Shown: positions 10,888 to 21,760 of the stretch, one piece after another | Numbering within the stretch: position 1 is the stretch's first letter | How the letters are laid out: each line of letters starts with the position of its first letter | Origin: Kalmusia sp. IMI 367209 | Taxonomy: Eukaryota > Ascomycota > Dothideomycetes > Pleosporales > Didymosphaeriaceae | Length of the DNA stretch: 64,000 bases | Assembly (NCBI GenBank): GCA_027946365.1 | Contig: JAPEUQ010000008.1 | Span: 1,426,001-1,490,000 of the forward strand | Direction: 5' to 3' | The notes under the pieces: generated by a model | Databases searched by the model: none | The model's input: the letters and a program-made list of their open reading frames with translations, nothing else | Told to the model about the DNA's origin: nothing | Made by a program: the position numbers and the translations under genes

Positions 10888-11470
10888 CTATACCTCGCAG
10901 ATAAGATCGAAATCTGGGAAGTCTGGATCCTGCCCAAAATTCTTAGTCGCAACGGCTGACTGAAAATCCTTCACTGTGGCAGTCTGCTGCGCATCATTGC
11001 ACTGTCCTACACCCGCATTAGCCCACACTGCATCCACATATAAACCCCCCCCTTCGTTCTCTCCTTTGCTCAACCCAAATCAACACCAAGAGACGAAAGT
11101 CAAACGCACCTTTTTGCGTATCACAGTCCTTGACCTCAAACCCGCTCTTATTTCCCCCCTGATTCGCCGCCTGACTGCACTTCTGGAACTGGTTATCGCA
11201 GCTTCTCTGGCCCGCCGTCTGGAAATCGGGAAACGTGTCGCCGTCGACGCGAAAGGGCCTCTCGTTGTCCCCGCTGTTCTCGATGGGCGACGCAGCGAAG
11301 CCGCCCAGCGCCTGGTCGAACGTCTGCAGGTTACTCGACTGCCGGAAGAAGAGCGTGTGCCGGGGCATGAGGTGCGTGTAGGCGTCCGAGACGAGGTAGG
11401 GCGGCGACGGCGACGAGAAGGTCAAGCTGGGTAGCGCAAAGGCTAACAGGAGGAGCGATGTGGGCAACAT
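10888..11470 (-). CDS. Small secreted protein of unknown function (159 aa)
   Basis: Two exons (11110-11470 and 10888-11006, intron 103 nt) give a 159-aa protein. It has a clear signal peptide (MLPTSLLLLAFALPSLTFSS) and no transmembrane segment. The mature part contains five cysteines: SC-x6-C (RSCDNQFQKC), one in VKDCDTQK, one in GQCNDAQQ and one near the C-terminus (LICEV). The G joining the two exons restores frame. I do not recognise a named domain, but the NQFQKCS...GGNKSGFEV...CN pattern resembles small secreted proteins common in Dothideomycetes. An extracellular role is inferred. It could be an effector or a cell-surface protein. Confidence 0.75.
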
Positions 11471-12530
11471 TTTCTTTTTCTTTTTCTATTTGGTTCTTCT
11501 TTAACAGGGCTTGGGTATGTTGGGTGCGAGGTCGATGTTGTACGTCCAGCGCAACCAACCAGCACGGCGTCAAAAGATCGAGAGTTGGAAAGATTCAAAC
11601 TCCATCCTCGGCGCGTACAAGTCTACATAGAGCTTGAGCATTATGACAATTATGATCTGCAGTACTACGAAGTTGATGCGCGGACCGTTTTGTCGCGCAT
11701 ACGCGACGGCTCGTTGCGGCAATGCTTTGGCGAGCTTGGGGCAGATGCGACGTTACTGAAACACGGCGCCTGGCTACCCCGTAACACGACGTCAGCGAGA
11801 GGCGTGCCGTTGCAACGTTCGGGCGCTGCGCCACGGCTGCCTTGCATGGAAAGAGTGTGTAGCCGATAGGGCTGTGAAGATGGAGATGTCGTTGGTTGAC
11901 AAGGGGAAGGGGGTGGTGCATGACATTCGAAATGGACCAACACCATGCAGACTGGATGCTTTGCGATGATTCAGGAGAAGTCGTGTAGTGCACAAAGTAC
12001 AGATGAAGTTCACTTGATTGAATTACTTTTGATCTTGTTGATAACCACACGTCCATCTCAAACTTGTCCAGCAAAGGAATGACATGAAAATCCCAAATTC
12101 TCTCTCGGGAATTTGGTGAACGAGAATCGTGCCTCGTCCAATTACATAGGATATAAAGCAGTACAGCAGTATGTACCTCGACACCTCAGTTGCGCGAACC
12201 CCTAGTCTAGAACCATTCCCGCTGTCATGCTATGCTGCTATGCACGCTGATGCGCTGAGAACGGGAAGGAAAAAGCGAGAAATGAAATGAAATGATGATA
12301 CCGCGCCCACGCCTGCAATGCAACTGTAATACAAAAAATACCATAATTGATCCACCCCGGCCGTCCCGTAGTACAAGTATTAGAGTCCTTTGTGTCTGCG
12401 TCGTCTATATACAAGCTCAGGACAGTCGTTGAAAATCGCAAGCCCGCAAGTTACTCGAAAATGATCGTCCACGTCGTCAAACAGCGCCGGTGGAGGCAAC
12501 TGTGTATGTACATCTGGGTGGGCGATCCAC
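11471..12530. other. Intergenic, no gene recognised
   Basis: About 1.06 kb upstream of the secreted-protein gene and downstream of the mucin-like gene. Overlapping open frames at 11585-12074 on both strands have no recognisable motif and show no splice-consistent extension. Confidence 0.45.
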
Positions 12531-13355
12531 TTAGAAGTTCGCTGCGGCGTTTGGTCGCCCGCCGGGGTTGTGGTACTGCTCCAGGTTGGACTGGAAAGGC
12601 GTGCCTTGCGGCTTGTCGCCGAGGGCAGCACCAGTATTGGCCATCAGATCGGCGTCGTCCTCGGTCACGCGCTTCTTCTTGCCCCACATGCGCCAGCATA
12701 CATAGGCGATACCACCGAGAAGGATAGCACCACCAACGCCGCCAATGACACCGCCGATGATGGCCTTGTTGGTGGAGCTGAGACCGCCAGAGCCGTTGCT
12801 ACTGTCAGCCGATAGGGTCGAGACAGCTGTACCAGTGGTACGCTCCACAGTCCTGGATGCGAGACTTGTTTGGGCGAGGGTTTGGCCGTTGCTAATGGTG
12901 GTGATGATGGTGGTGAACTCCTCGATCCCTGTCGAGACAAGGGCTTTGGTGCTGAGAATAGGCGTCGAGGCCCGGGTGGAAGTCGCCAGAGTCGAAGAGT
13001 CGAGAGCTTCGGTTGTACTGGCTGTCGTTGATGACGGGCGGCTCGGAGATGACTGCGTTTGCGATGCTTCGGGTGTCGTCTCGGCCTCGGATGTGGAGTC
13101 TATGGTACTGGGCGCGGGAGTGGAGGACGGTTCTGGCGTTGTCGAGGGCTCATCGGACGATGATGCTTCCTCGCTGGTGGACGGCGCAGCAGACGAAGAG
13201 GCGCCGGTACCTTCGGCCTGTCGCTTGATGCCGTGGTGGAGGTAGGCGTTGATGCCGTCGATGTTGAGGGCCTCCTCGACGCTGAAGGCGGTCGACAGCG
13301 CGACGATGGCGAGCAGGGCGAACAGGAGCCACGACGACCGCATCGTGGTTAGCAT
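12531..13355 (-). CDS. Mucin-like type I membrane protein (Mid2/WSC-like stress-sensor architecture)
   Basis: A 274-aa single-exon protein. It has a signal peptide (SSWLLFALLAIVALSTAFS), a short ectodomain with a Kex2-like KR site (HHGIKRQAEG) and about 120 residues of Ser/Thr/Pro-rich sequence expected to be O-mannosylated. One transmembrane helix follows, rich in glycine (AIIGGVIGGVGGAILLGGIA) and ending in the cytosolic anchor WRMWGKKKR. A cytosolic tail of about 50 residues completes it. This architecture matches fungal Mid2-like cell-wall sensors, but there is no cysteine-rich WSC domain, so assignment rests on layout alone. A second ATG four codons downstream could be the true start. 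It is divergent from the PQ-loop gene. Confidence 0.75.
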   Translation of the reverse strand: MLTTMRSSWLLFALLAIVALSTAFSVEEALNIDGINAYLHHGIKRQAEGTGASSSAAPSTSEEASSSDEPSTTPEPSSTPAPSTIDSTSEAETTPEASQTQSSPSRPSSTTASTTEALDSSTLATSTRASTPILSTKALVSTGIEEFTTIITTISNGQTLAQTSLASRTVERTTGTAVSTLSADSSNGSGGLSSTNKAIIGGVIGGVGGAILLGGIAYVCWRMWGKKKRVTEDDADLMANTGAALGDKPQGTPFQSNLEQYHNPGGRPNAAANF

Positions 13356-14133
13356 GTTTGGTGGAGGAAGGAAACGAAGGTGGATGGCGCGGTGGAGCGA
13401 AGGGAGGCTATGTATAAGCCTAAAAGCTGATGTGTTTCACGAAGGGCGTGTTGATTAAACGAGTACACAGACGGCCGGCGTGTTACAGCGGGCGCGTCTT
13501 TGGGAGGTAACGAGAGCGACGAAGCCAAGGGGTGTAGTGGAAGAAAATGGAAGAAGCGAGGGTGCGGGCAGCAGTGGGTGGTGTGGTGCAGCAACGGGAG
13601 GATCGGGACGCTGACAGAAAAGCCGAGAGACGTGCGCAGGTGGCAGTGGAGAGAGAGAGAGAGAGAGAGAAGACAGGGGTCCAGGCCCGTTTCGAGAGGC
13701 GCGTGCGCGACCGCGACAATGCAGGGCCTGCGACGGCCTCACTGCCGTGCCGCTGAACAAAGTCCGCCAAAATGTTTCATTGCGTTCTGGATCCTCAACA
13801 GAGAGCGCCCAGCTGCGCTAGACGAGCAGTCTCTGCTGCTGTTCGTGCCCCCATCTCGAGCGCCTCGCAGCAGCGTCGCACGACTTTCTCCTGTTCCCCT
13901 GGCCGCAGCCAACGCATCGCTGGCACTAGAAAAAGTGACCCCCGGGCAAGCTGCTCGCCTACCGACGGCCGGCACCGCTTCGACCAATCCTTCCGGGCGC
14001 CCGCCGACCACCCCCAGCGCGTGCTGCGTCATACTTGTCTCCAGCTTTTCAGCGCTGCACAAGGTTCAAAGACACCAATAACACACCAATCCCCACACCT
14101 TGCGCAGCTTTACCCGTCTGCAGGCACCCAGCC
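13356..14133. promoter_or_regulatory. GC-rich divergent intergenic region with GA repeat
   Basis: About 780 bp between the mucin-like gene (-) and the PQ-loop gene (+). It contains a perfect GA microsatellite and several overlapping open frames on both strands without motifs. These frames are explained by high GC content. Promoter function is inferred from divergent geometry. Confidence 0.4.
13649..13670. repeat. (GA)11 microsatellite
   Basis: About 22 bp of uninterrupted GA dinucleotides, read directly. It lies upstream of both flanking genes and is a possible GAGA-type promoter element or simply a slippage-prone repeat. Confidence 0.95.
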
Positions 14134-15209
14134 ATGAACGTGACCACCCTCGGCCACGGCCCACAGCTGACGGCCCACGAGGCCTTGTCGGGCGTCTTCG
14201 GCTCCATCTCGCTGGCATCGTGGATCTTCCTGCTGGTGAGTCTTCTCCATTGCATTCCAAGTATTTCAAAGTTCCAATTAGCTCCAAATACCTCGATGGA
14301 GATTGGCTGCTTGCTGTCCCTGAACCATCGCGACCAGACGACCAAACTCAAAGACAAGTGCTGAGCCGACTGCCAGGTCCCCCAACTCATCGAAAACTAC
14401 CGCCAGTCCTCCGCCGACGGTATCTCTCTCTCGCCTTCCTCACCGTCTGGTTCATCGGCGACATCACAAACCTTGTCGGCGCCCTCTGGGCCGGCCTTGT
14501 CCCAACCGTAATCGCCCTGGCCGTCTACTTCTGCTTCGCAGACCTGATCCTCATTGCGCAATGCATATACTACAACGTCAAGAATGCGCGGAAGGCGGCC
14601 CGCAAGGCCAGCACTCGCTCCGAAGACAGCGTCGAACAGCCGTTGCTGGGTAGGAGGGACAGTTCAAACCTAGGCCTGCCAGGAAGCCATAGGCGGAGAA
14701 GTAGTGCGAACAGTAGGAGGAGAAGGGCCAGTAGCTTACCGAGCCTGGTGGAAGAGGATAGCAACGGTGCAGAGTGGATCAAGAATGCCCTGAGCATTTT
14801 CGGTGTATGCGCCGTAGGTGCAGCGGGATGGGCCATCGCATGGCGAACTGGTGTATGGGTGCCTACCCCCGAGAACGACTCCTCGTCCGATCCAGAAACC
14901 CCCCTCGGTGCCTCGGTCCTAGGCTATATCAGTGCCATATGTTACCTTGGAGCGCGCATCCCGCAGATCATCAAGAACCAGAAGGACCGCTCATGCGAGG
15001 GGCTCTCGCTGCTGTTCTTTATCCTCTCACTGCTGGGAAATGCTACCTACGGCGCGGGAATTCTCTTCCACTCCATCGAGAAAGAGTACTTCCTTACCAA
15101 TCTGCCCTGGCTTATCGGCTCCCTCGGTACCATTGTCGAAGACGTCGTCATCTTCATCCAATTCCGCGTCTTTGGAAGCGGTGAACAGTCTTCCGCCGTC
15201 GATGCCTAA
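14134..15209 (+). CDS. PQ-loop repeat vacuolar amino-acid transporter (Ypq/Rtc2-like), frame broken in a TC run at 14423-14432
   Basis: Seven-helix PQ-loop proteins of the Ypq family export cationic amino acids from the vacuole. Exon 1 (14134-14235) ends LASWIFLL. After a 141-nt intron, exon 2 opens at 14377 with VPQLIENYRQSSADGIS, the first PQ motif. The conserved continuation AFLTVWFIGDITNLVGALWA is in another frame. Removing one TC unit from the (TC)5 run at 14423-14432 restores ADGISLAFLTVW. Downstream the frame is intact: a Ser/Arg-rich cytosolic loop, the second PQ motif (LGARIPQIIKN), FFILSLLGNATYGAGI and the stop at 15209. A long open frame starting at 14100 is a shadow that reads through the intron. 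So the gene either has a real 2-nt insertion or carries an assembly error. Confidence 0.85.
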
Positions 15210-15782
15210 ATTAACTTTTACCGTCTTATCCACACCATCTTGCATATATGGACAGGGGGAAACTGTATCAACAATATTGTGGATGGATAACAAAAGTGCT
15301 TTTTTGGCGTTTTGGGGGAGGGAATTGCTTCTTTAGATCGGATTCTATCGCCGTCTTTGATACCCAGCGTTTCGCGTGGATCAAGCATTGGTATTATTAT
15401 TTAGTAGCGTGTATGCATGGTGGCATGCGAGCAGTTCATAGAAGACTAATGTCCATGTGCGTCTATGAAGATGATGCTATTTGCGCCTTAGCGCCATGGT
15501 CAATGCTCAATGGGGTAACTGCAACCGTGAACTCTCAATCCCCATCACTCCCAACACACGAACACCGAATGGCGATGAAAGGTTCCTTCATTCCCTTTCT
15601 CCCTATTGCTATCGATAACTCGCGATTCACTCTTCGCCATGTCAACCAGAACCTCCAGCTGACGCGTCTTTTCCACACTTCAACGACGCGCCGTCACACT
15701 GGCGTACATACGTCAAACCATCGTTCACTTTTGGCCTTTTGAAATTGTGTTATAACTATTGTCGTCTTTATAGTCACCCGTT
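15210..15782. other. Intergenic, no gene recognised
   Basis: About 570 bp between two plus-strand genes. An open frame at 15248-15742 has no motif. It presumably holds the PQ-loop 3' region and the resolvase promoter. Confidence 0.45.
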
Positions 15783-17210
15783 ATGCCTCCACCAAATATC
15801 TTCTTGTCGTTTCTGACGGCTCGCGGTCCGACCGTTAAAGCAATGCAGGAAATACTTCAACGCATTGGAGAAGCCACAACGGGCACAAAAGACGTGGTCC
15901 AGAATCGCCTTCTCAAGAGAGTAGCTTGTACCAAGATGCCAGACATCCTTCAAAAGCGTACAAGTACTCGCATTTTATCCATCGACATGGGTATCAAAAA
16001 CCTCGCATACTGCATCGCAGACGTGCAACTCTCTACTCCTATCGCCGGTGCTGCAAAAATGCATGTTGTGGCCTGGCGACGCCTAGACCTCAGTGAAGCG
16101 TTTCGAGCGCACGGGTTTCACACGAAGCAACAACTTGTGCAAAATGCAGCAATAGAGGGTATGGGGGACGAGGATCTGTATACACCGGAAAGCCTTTCCT
16201 GGATGGCGCATTTCTTCTTGCAGAAGGTTCTGCTCGATTACCGTCCTGATATTGTGTTGATCGAACGCCAGCGGTGGCGCAGCTCCGGCAGCCCAACGAT
16301 TCAACAGTGGACCGTTAGAGTTAATACTTTGGAGGCGATTATGTGGGCTGTGTTGACGACACTAAAGATGAAGACGCTCCCCGAGACTGCTGACAGGGGT
16401 TGGTGGTGGATTTTTGGTGTGGATCCGAAGCGCGTTGGGCACTTCTGGCTGGATGGCGAGACACAGACGCCTATGAAGAAGAGCAAGACAGCTCACCCTG
16501 AGCCCGATATCCAACTAGTAGAAGATGAAGAAGTCGAAGCTACGAAGAAACTAAGCCGCGGCAAGGCAGAGAAAAAAGCAAAGATACAGCTCTTACGCAC
16601 CTGGCTCAACTCAGATAATCCCTCCACAGTATCTCCCGCGAGTTCTAGAAAGACGAGGATTGAGACGGCTCCGGTACGATACCCGAATATATCGTTCTCT
16701 TTCTCTCTACACCCTCCCCATTCGTCTACCACTGGTTACGGCGCTGATGCCACGCGACAAGCCCTCCTCTATGCAACTGACAAACCGTCTGAAAGGGTCA
16801 GAAGGAAGGAGTATTACAAAGCCTATGTGAAAAAAGTGGATGATATCACGGATTGCTTTTTACAAGCCGCCGCTTGGGTAGCTTGGGAAGAGAACCGCAG
16901 ATGTTTGTGGCCGCAGGTGGCTGAGCTTCAAAAGGAAGTCGAAGACAGGCTGGGACACCAGATCACTCCCGCACTGCATCTCGCAGAATCCGTGAAAGGA
17001 TTACAAAATGGTGAGGGAAAAGCTGTTCTGGATGCCAGTACGCCCACAGAGAAGACGAAGACGTCCAAGGCTAGGAAGATGCAGGCAGGCGAGAAAGAGG
17101 ACAAAAAGACAGCGAAGACTAAAACAGACGCGAGCAAGGGGTCAGCTAAGAGGACGTCGAGCATGAAGATCAAGACGAAGATTGAGAAAGCAGAAGAAGA
17201 TCATGCTTAG
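15783..17210 (+). CDS. CCE1: Mitochondrial Holliday-junction resolvase (Cce1/Ydc2 family)
   Basis: A 475-aa single-exon protein. Cce1/Ydc2 cleaves four-way junctions in mitochondrial DNA and has an RNase H-like fold. The N-terminus resembles a SAP-like DNA-binding segment (LTARGPTVKAMQEILQRIGE). The catalytic core follows: RILSIDMGIKNLAYCIADV (first acidic residue), DIVLIERQRWRSSGSPTIQQ (Glu), and DDITDCFLQAAAWVAWEENR (last Asp pair). An insertion between core elements (about residues 230-310) is Lys/Glu-rich, and the C-terminus carries a 70-residue Lys/Thr/Ala-rich tail. The core motifs are all present, so activity is likely. The tail is longer than in yeast and may be nucleic-acid binding (inference). 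Confidence 0.93.
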   Translation: MPPPNIFLSFLTARGPTVKAMQEILQRIGEATTGTKDVVQNRLLKRVACTKMPDILQKRTSTRILSIDMGIKNLAYCIADVQLSTPIAGAAKMHVVAWRRLDLSEAFRAHGFHTKQQLVQNAAIEGMGDEDLYTPESLSWMAHFFLQKVLLDYRPDIVLIERQRWRSSGSPTIQQWTVRVNTLEAIMWAVLTTLKMKTLPETADRGWWWIFGVDPKRVGHFWLDGETQTPMKKSKTAHPEPDIQLVEDEEVEATKKLSRGKAEKKAKIQLLRTWLNSDNPSTVSPASSRKTRIETAPVRYPNISFSFSLHPPHSSTTGYGADATRQALLYATDKPSERVRRKEYYKAYVKKVDDITDCFLQAAAWVAWEENRRCLWPQVAELQKEVEDRLGHQITPALHLAESVKGLQNGEGKAVLDASTPTEKTKTSKARKMQAGEKEDKKTAKTKTDASKGSAKRTSSMKIKTKIEKAEEDHA

Positions 17211-18540
17211 GTTAAGTGCAAAAGGCCGTAATGGATCACTGAGGCGATTAGCTACTCATAAGAGTCTTTCCGCCTGAATAGCTTTCGTGCGGGCACGAAC
17301 GGTAAATAAATCAGAGCTAAGGTCACTAAGCAAAGCTCCGCCATAATCACTTCCACAATGTCACGCAATTTCAATCGATTGCTACGGTGGGTACGATGCT
17401 TTTTTGTAACAGCGTGGCCTATCTCATAGATGACTCGGGACTATAGCCTTGGTCCAACACCAAGGCCCCCTCTCGATTCATCATATGGAGCACTTTCGAT
17501 CCCTAGGTTCGAGGACTTGTTGGCTGCGACGCAGGTTTTAGGGCGTTTGAGTATCTCCAAAATCTCAGGGTGCTAGATTGTTCCTATAAGAGAAGTGATC
17601 TTGAGGCTCTACATTCTTATTCTAAAGACTATCATGCACACATGTCTTGAAAAATTTTGGGTCTCTCCATTAGAGATACGTTGCGTGCATGCGGCAACAG
17701 ATTTTATGTGTGTTGTTGGAAACATCAGGTACTTGCTACCACATAACACACTTCCATAGAATACCTCAAGAGGACCCTCGAATGCCATCTACTGACAGCC
17801 TATTCTACCAATGCTAAAGTGATTCTCAGTGACATGGCCTTATCACAATATGGAATTCAATTCAGAGTAATGAAAGAGCCATAAAGTGAATAGTATGATT
17901 CAACCAATTTTTGGAAGATACAGTACCAGATCACTTTTGGCACAATTTATCGGTGTCCGAATCGTCAGTTCTCAACGCAGATATTCCTAATTCTTTCAAT
18001 ACTGTCTTGTCACCGATCCTGAGCTATTCGTCCTCACTCCGACCGGGACCTTATGTGGCTCTTTGGAAAGTCATGGGACAACACGAAATCCCAACTAGTG
18101 GACCGAATTGTGGTCAGCCACAAGCGTTTGCACAACGGAGCCTGGTCTATGGAGCAATCTTAGAGGGCATCCTTTCGCGGGGTTAATAGCTGGGCTACTA
18201 ATGACTAAGCGACTGTGCATGAAGCCACACAACTTCAAGCGCTGCTGCCTTGCGTTCTTGAGTGACTGATACTTCTTACTCCATTTCCCTTAAAGTTTAA
18301 GTACTTGTGCCTCATCTCGAGAGAGCGCTGAGTTCTTTCACAAGTTCGTCCTTATACTATGCAATTATTTTCTTCTAGGATAATTCGTCTTGCATCCTTC
18401 AGCCTTGCTTGAGGACTCTCTACCTCGTGTCTATCTTATCAATCGAGTTCTACTGGAACAATAGACCTTACATCACTTAACCTCGCTCAAGGCATTTTAA
18501 TGTCTTTGGAAGCTTGAAAGGATTGTCGCTTAATCTCAAA
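17211..18540. other. Intergenic, no gene recognised
   Basis: About 1.3 kb between the resolvase and the caspase-like gene. Only short open frames occur (for example 17911-18186 on the plus strand), without motifs. No repeat array or tRNA-like structure was recognised. Confidence 0.45.
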
Positions 18541-20177
18541 ATGAGTACCGTTACCGCAGACGATGATTCCGAATTCGGTAAGAGTCCCGATAGTTCACAG
18601 GCAGAAGATATTTGATTTTTCATAGAAGCTACTCATTTCGCTGGCTTCCCCGATTCAGTAAAGCCTAAGGCGCCGATTCCTCCTGAAAGCTCGATCGATC
18701 AGCCCCATACTACCCCAGACGAGACAGAAGCGCCAGGAAATGTGACTCTTCCTGCAACATTCATCGTACCCAATCTTCCTCTTCTCACGCACAATGTTAT
18801 GACCAGCAATCATATACATAGTGTAGAGAAATTTGCTGAAGATCTCTCAGTGGCAGTGAATGCAGCATGGCCAACCCGGCATGAGAGCAGGTATTCAGAA
18901 GTCCAGGTTTTATTACTGAGCTGGGAAGACGATGATCTTGGAGTTCTTCATGAGATTGGAGACCTCGAGAGAACATTTCGTGATCTCTTCAACTATGAAG
19001 TTACCAAGTGGAGAATACCTAAGCACAAACCAGAAAGAAAGCTCAATCTCCAAGTTGGTGATTTTCTTGAGAACCACGATAGCAATGATCACTTATTGAT
19101 TGTCTACTACGCGGGGCATGGGTTTCTGAATGAGCAACGAGTACCAATGTGGGCAGCGTATGTCTTCGTCTTACGATTCATCGGTCACTGCACTCACTTT
19201 GGCACAGGAGACGAGATCTCTCATCAAGCCCAATACTTGCATCCAACTCGATACAGTCCCAGTTAGAAGAGGCCGACTCGGATGTCCTACTGCTGTTGGA
19301 CTGCTGCCATGCAGCACATCCACCGTTGACAGATTCAGATCATGGCGTTACAGAAGCCATTGCTGCCTGCGGGTTTGAGACAACAGCCCCTGGAGTTGGG
19401 CCACATTCGTTCACCGATGCGCTCATTCGAGAATTAGAAATCGCCAGCCAGGGGCCGCCGATTTCCGTGGCAAAATTGCACGGCAACATACTTTGGAGGC
19501 TTAAGACCTGGAAACCATCTCTGAGGAGGGATCGAAATGGAAACCTATGGCAGGACGAAGATGGGAGAATTCTTACCGAACGAGAGAAACGAGTGACAGC
19601 GGTACACTGCTTCTTGACGAATGAGACAATATACAGGAGTATCCTCTTAGCACCGCTTAGGGATAAACCTGATTTGTCGTCGGTGACCACCTCGTTCTCC
19701 CAAAATACATCCCCGGCTGCCAGTCCGAAGTCAGGCTCCAGATCAGAGACAGCATCGCACAGTCATGGTACTAGTACATCTTCGTCGGGGGAAACATCGA
19801 GTTGTAAAATTTCCGAGGTAGATAAGACGCAGGTACTTATATCAGTCAGCATTGAAAGCAGCGACATCGAAAACAACCACTCTGAGAACATCAAGATATG
19901 GACAGATATTCTGCGCCTGTTACCTCCAGCTGCGACCGGTATCAAAGTCCAAGGCTTTTATGGCAGTTTCTCGGAGTTGGTCTTGATATCAATGCCGGTT
20001 TCCATCTGGGACACGCTGCCCAAGAATCCAGCGTATTCCTTTATCGAGTTTGTTACAACGAAAAACTTGTGGCCGACCTCCAACCTTGCAGAAGAGAATA
20101 GAAATCTTGCTGTATCAAAAATGGCTGCAAGAAACAATTTTAATGCAGCTCTAATGCTCTCAGTTTGTAGTGCCTAA
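18541..20177 (+). CDS. Fungal caspase-like (peptidase C14-type) protein
   Basis: Predicted 512 aa from three exons (18541-18577, 18626-19157, 19208-20177; introns about 48-50 nt). All phases agree. The caspase-fold dyad is visible: the His in HLLIVYYAGHG (exon 2) and the Cys in DVLLLLDCCHAA (exon 3). A Ser/Thr-rich linker follows, then a C-terminal domain with VLISVSIES, FYGSFSELVLISMPVSIWD and NPAYSFIEFVT. I recognise this domain from other fungal proteins with this N-terminal caspase-like module, but it has no assigned function. Unlike type I metacaspases there is no Pro/Gln-rich prodomain. A role in proteolytic signalling or regulated cell death is inferred from family only. Confidence 0.85.
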
Positions 20178-20439
20178 GTAGTCTATCAGTATTCTGCTAA
20201 CTTTTCCTTAGATGAGTTATGCTATGACGCCTGTTGTTCTCGTAGTAGGATTTTGTAGTATCCGGGAAGAGATGTGTGGGATACCAAAGAACCCAACGAC
20301 CTATATTCTTGCTATTTTCTTCGTATATTATACCCCGAAAATCGTTAATGGTTCGACGTACTTGATAAAGCACTTCATAAATCGCCATTATGGCTAAGTA
20401 GTTATCAACTTTGATATTGTATGGGCAACTTGATGGACT
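20178..20439. other. 3' flank of the caspase-like gene
   Basis: Short open frames on both strands over about 20197-20397 overlap one another and have no motif. No gene is supported. Confidence 0.35.
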
Positions 20440-20910
20440 TCATCGACTACTCTTTTATAGGAAAGAAATTGTTACGTTTACTCTAAAGGTTCAGACGCGG
20501 CCTAATACCATAATAGGAGAAGAACTAGGCCTAGTAGTATAAAGCCCATCATAATATTTAACCTTTGGTATTTATAAATGCATTATTATATATAGCTTAT
20601 TCTATAGGAATTAGGGTTATCTAAGGAAATTTTGTTGTAGGGCTTATTAGTAAGTCAGATCTTATAGATATATATTCAGTGGCAGCATTGATATAAAGTA
20701 GACTTATATTATATATAATTGAGTACCTTAGTATAATCCGCGGAGTATAGACCGAAATAGGCTATAAATTTGGCTATTCCCCATAGGAACCGGTAGCCTT
20801 AAATAAGCCAGTCCTATATGGAACATATATATATATATGTATATATACGCATAGAGTACCCCTGTATGTCAAGCTTATAAGTAAAATGCTTATGTCTATA
20901 TCTCTTTAAG
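20440..20910. repeat. AT-rich TA/CTAG-rich block, probable RIP-mutated repeat relic
   Basis: Base composition changes sharply here. The sequence is dominated by TA steps and short words such as CTAG, TATA, CCTA and AGTATA, with all frames closed. The flanking genes are near 50% GC. This is the look of transposon remnants after repeat-induced point mutation. I cannot name the parent element. Confirming this needs a genome-wide copy search and RIP indices. Confidence 0.6.
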
Positions 20911-21760
20911 CGAGCCTTGCCATGATTTTGGAGGGATATATGGTTTAAGTGTGCATGATTGGGATGCATGTATCTTCCCCGGTAAAAGCCAGCTTCTATA
21001 GTCTGTTCGACGCGTGCGGAGGTGGCATATCTATGTAATTATACTTCCTTAGGCTTATGGGCAAGTAGTGGAGTGTTCAGGCCATCGATGTCGAGGATTA
21101 CCTGTACCAGATCGCGAGACCCGAACGAACTACCGCTGTACCGGCACAATTTTAGTAGATTGATTATGCTGAGACATCTATAGGCATCACATGGTAGCGA
21201 ATTTGCGCTATTCACACATTGATCCCTACTGGTACTCATTTAGCATAACGTGATTAGAACAACCAGTGCCATTCCATGCCACCATTGATGAAGTTATGTG
21301 CTATTATAACTGCCACAGGACATCCGGTGGACATTCCCTTTGGCAAGAATATGATTGCTCTCCTCCATGATGTACTTGATCATGCGCTGGCAGGGAGAGA
21401 GAGTTGCCATCAGAACGCACCATTGCATGACGCCAAAAATTCACCAACTTCTGGAGAGGACTCAGAATGCTGAGGGATATTAGTTGGATAGGAGAATAGA
21501 GCGTAGCGTAGAAGAGATTGAGTTGTGTAGCCCGCTTCCGATCTGTCTGCCTGGATTATGCTATTACTAGGTAGGTCCTGCAATCAACAGTACTTAGGTG
21601 CATGTGAGTGTGGAAGTGCCTTTTGAATCTAGAATACGTAGGAGAGTGCAAGTGGTCTTAGACGATAAGATACAAGAGTAGAGTGCTCAGATATGAAGTA
21701 TACGAATTACATCAAGATACGCAATCCTCAAGTAAACTGCTAGAAAATGGGCTCCTTTGT
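20911..21760. other. Intergenic, no gene recognised
   Basis: About 850 bp between the AT-rich block and the hydrolase stop. Small open frames only, no motif. It may be the eroded edge of the same repeat relic. Confidence 0.35.

Noticed and set aside
14100..14400. Plus-strand open frame continuous with the PQ-loop gene from 14100
   Set aside because: It reads Arg/Pro-rich nonsense through the leader and the first intron. The MNVTTLGHGP start at 14134 with a GTGAGT intron gives the family-like N-terminus.
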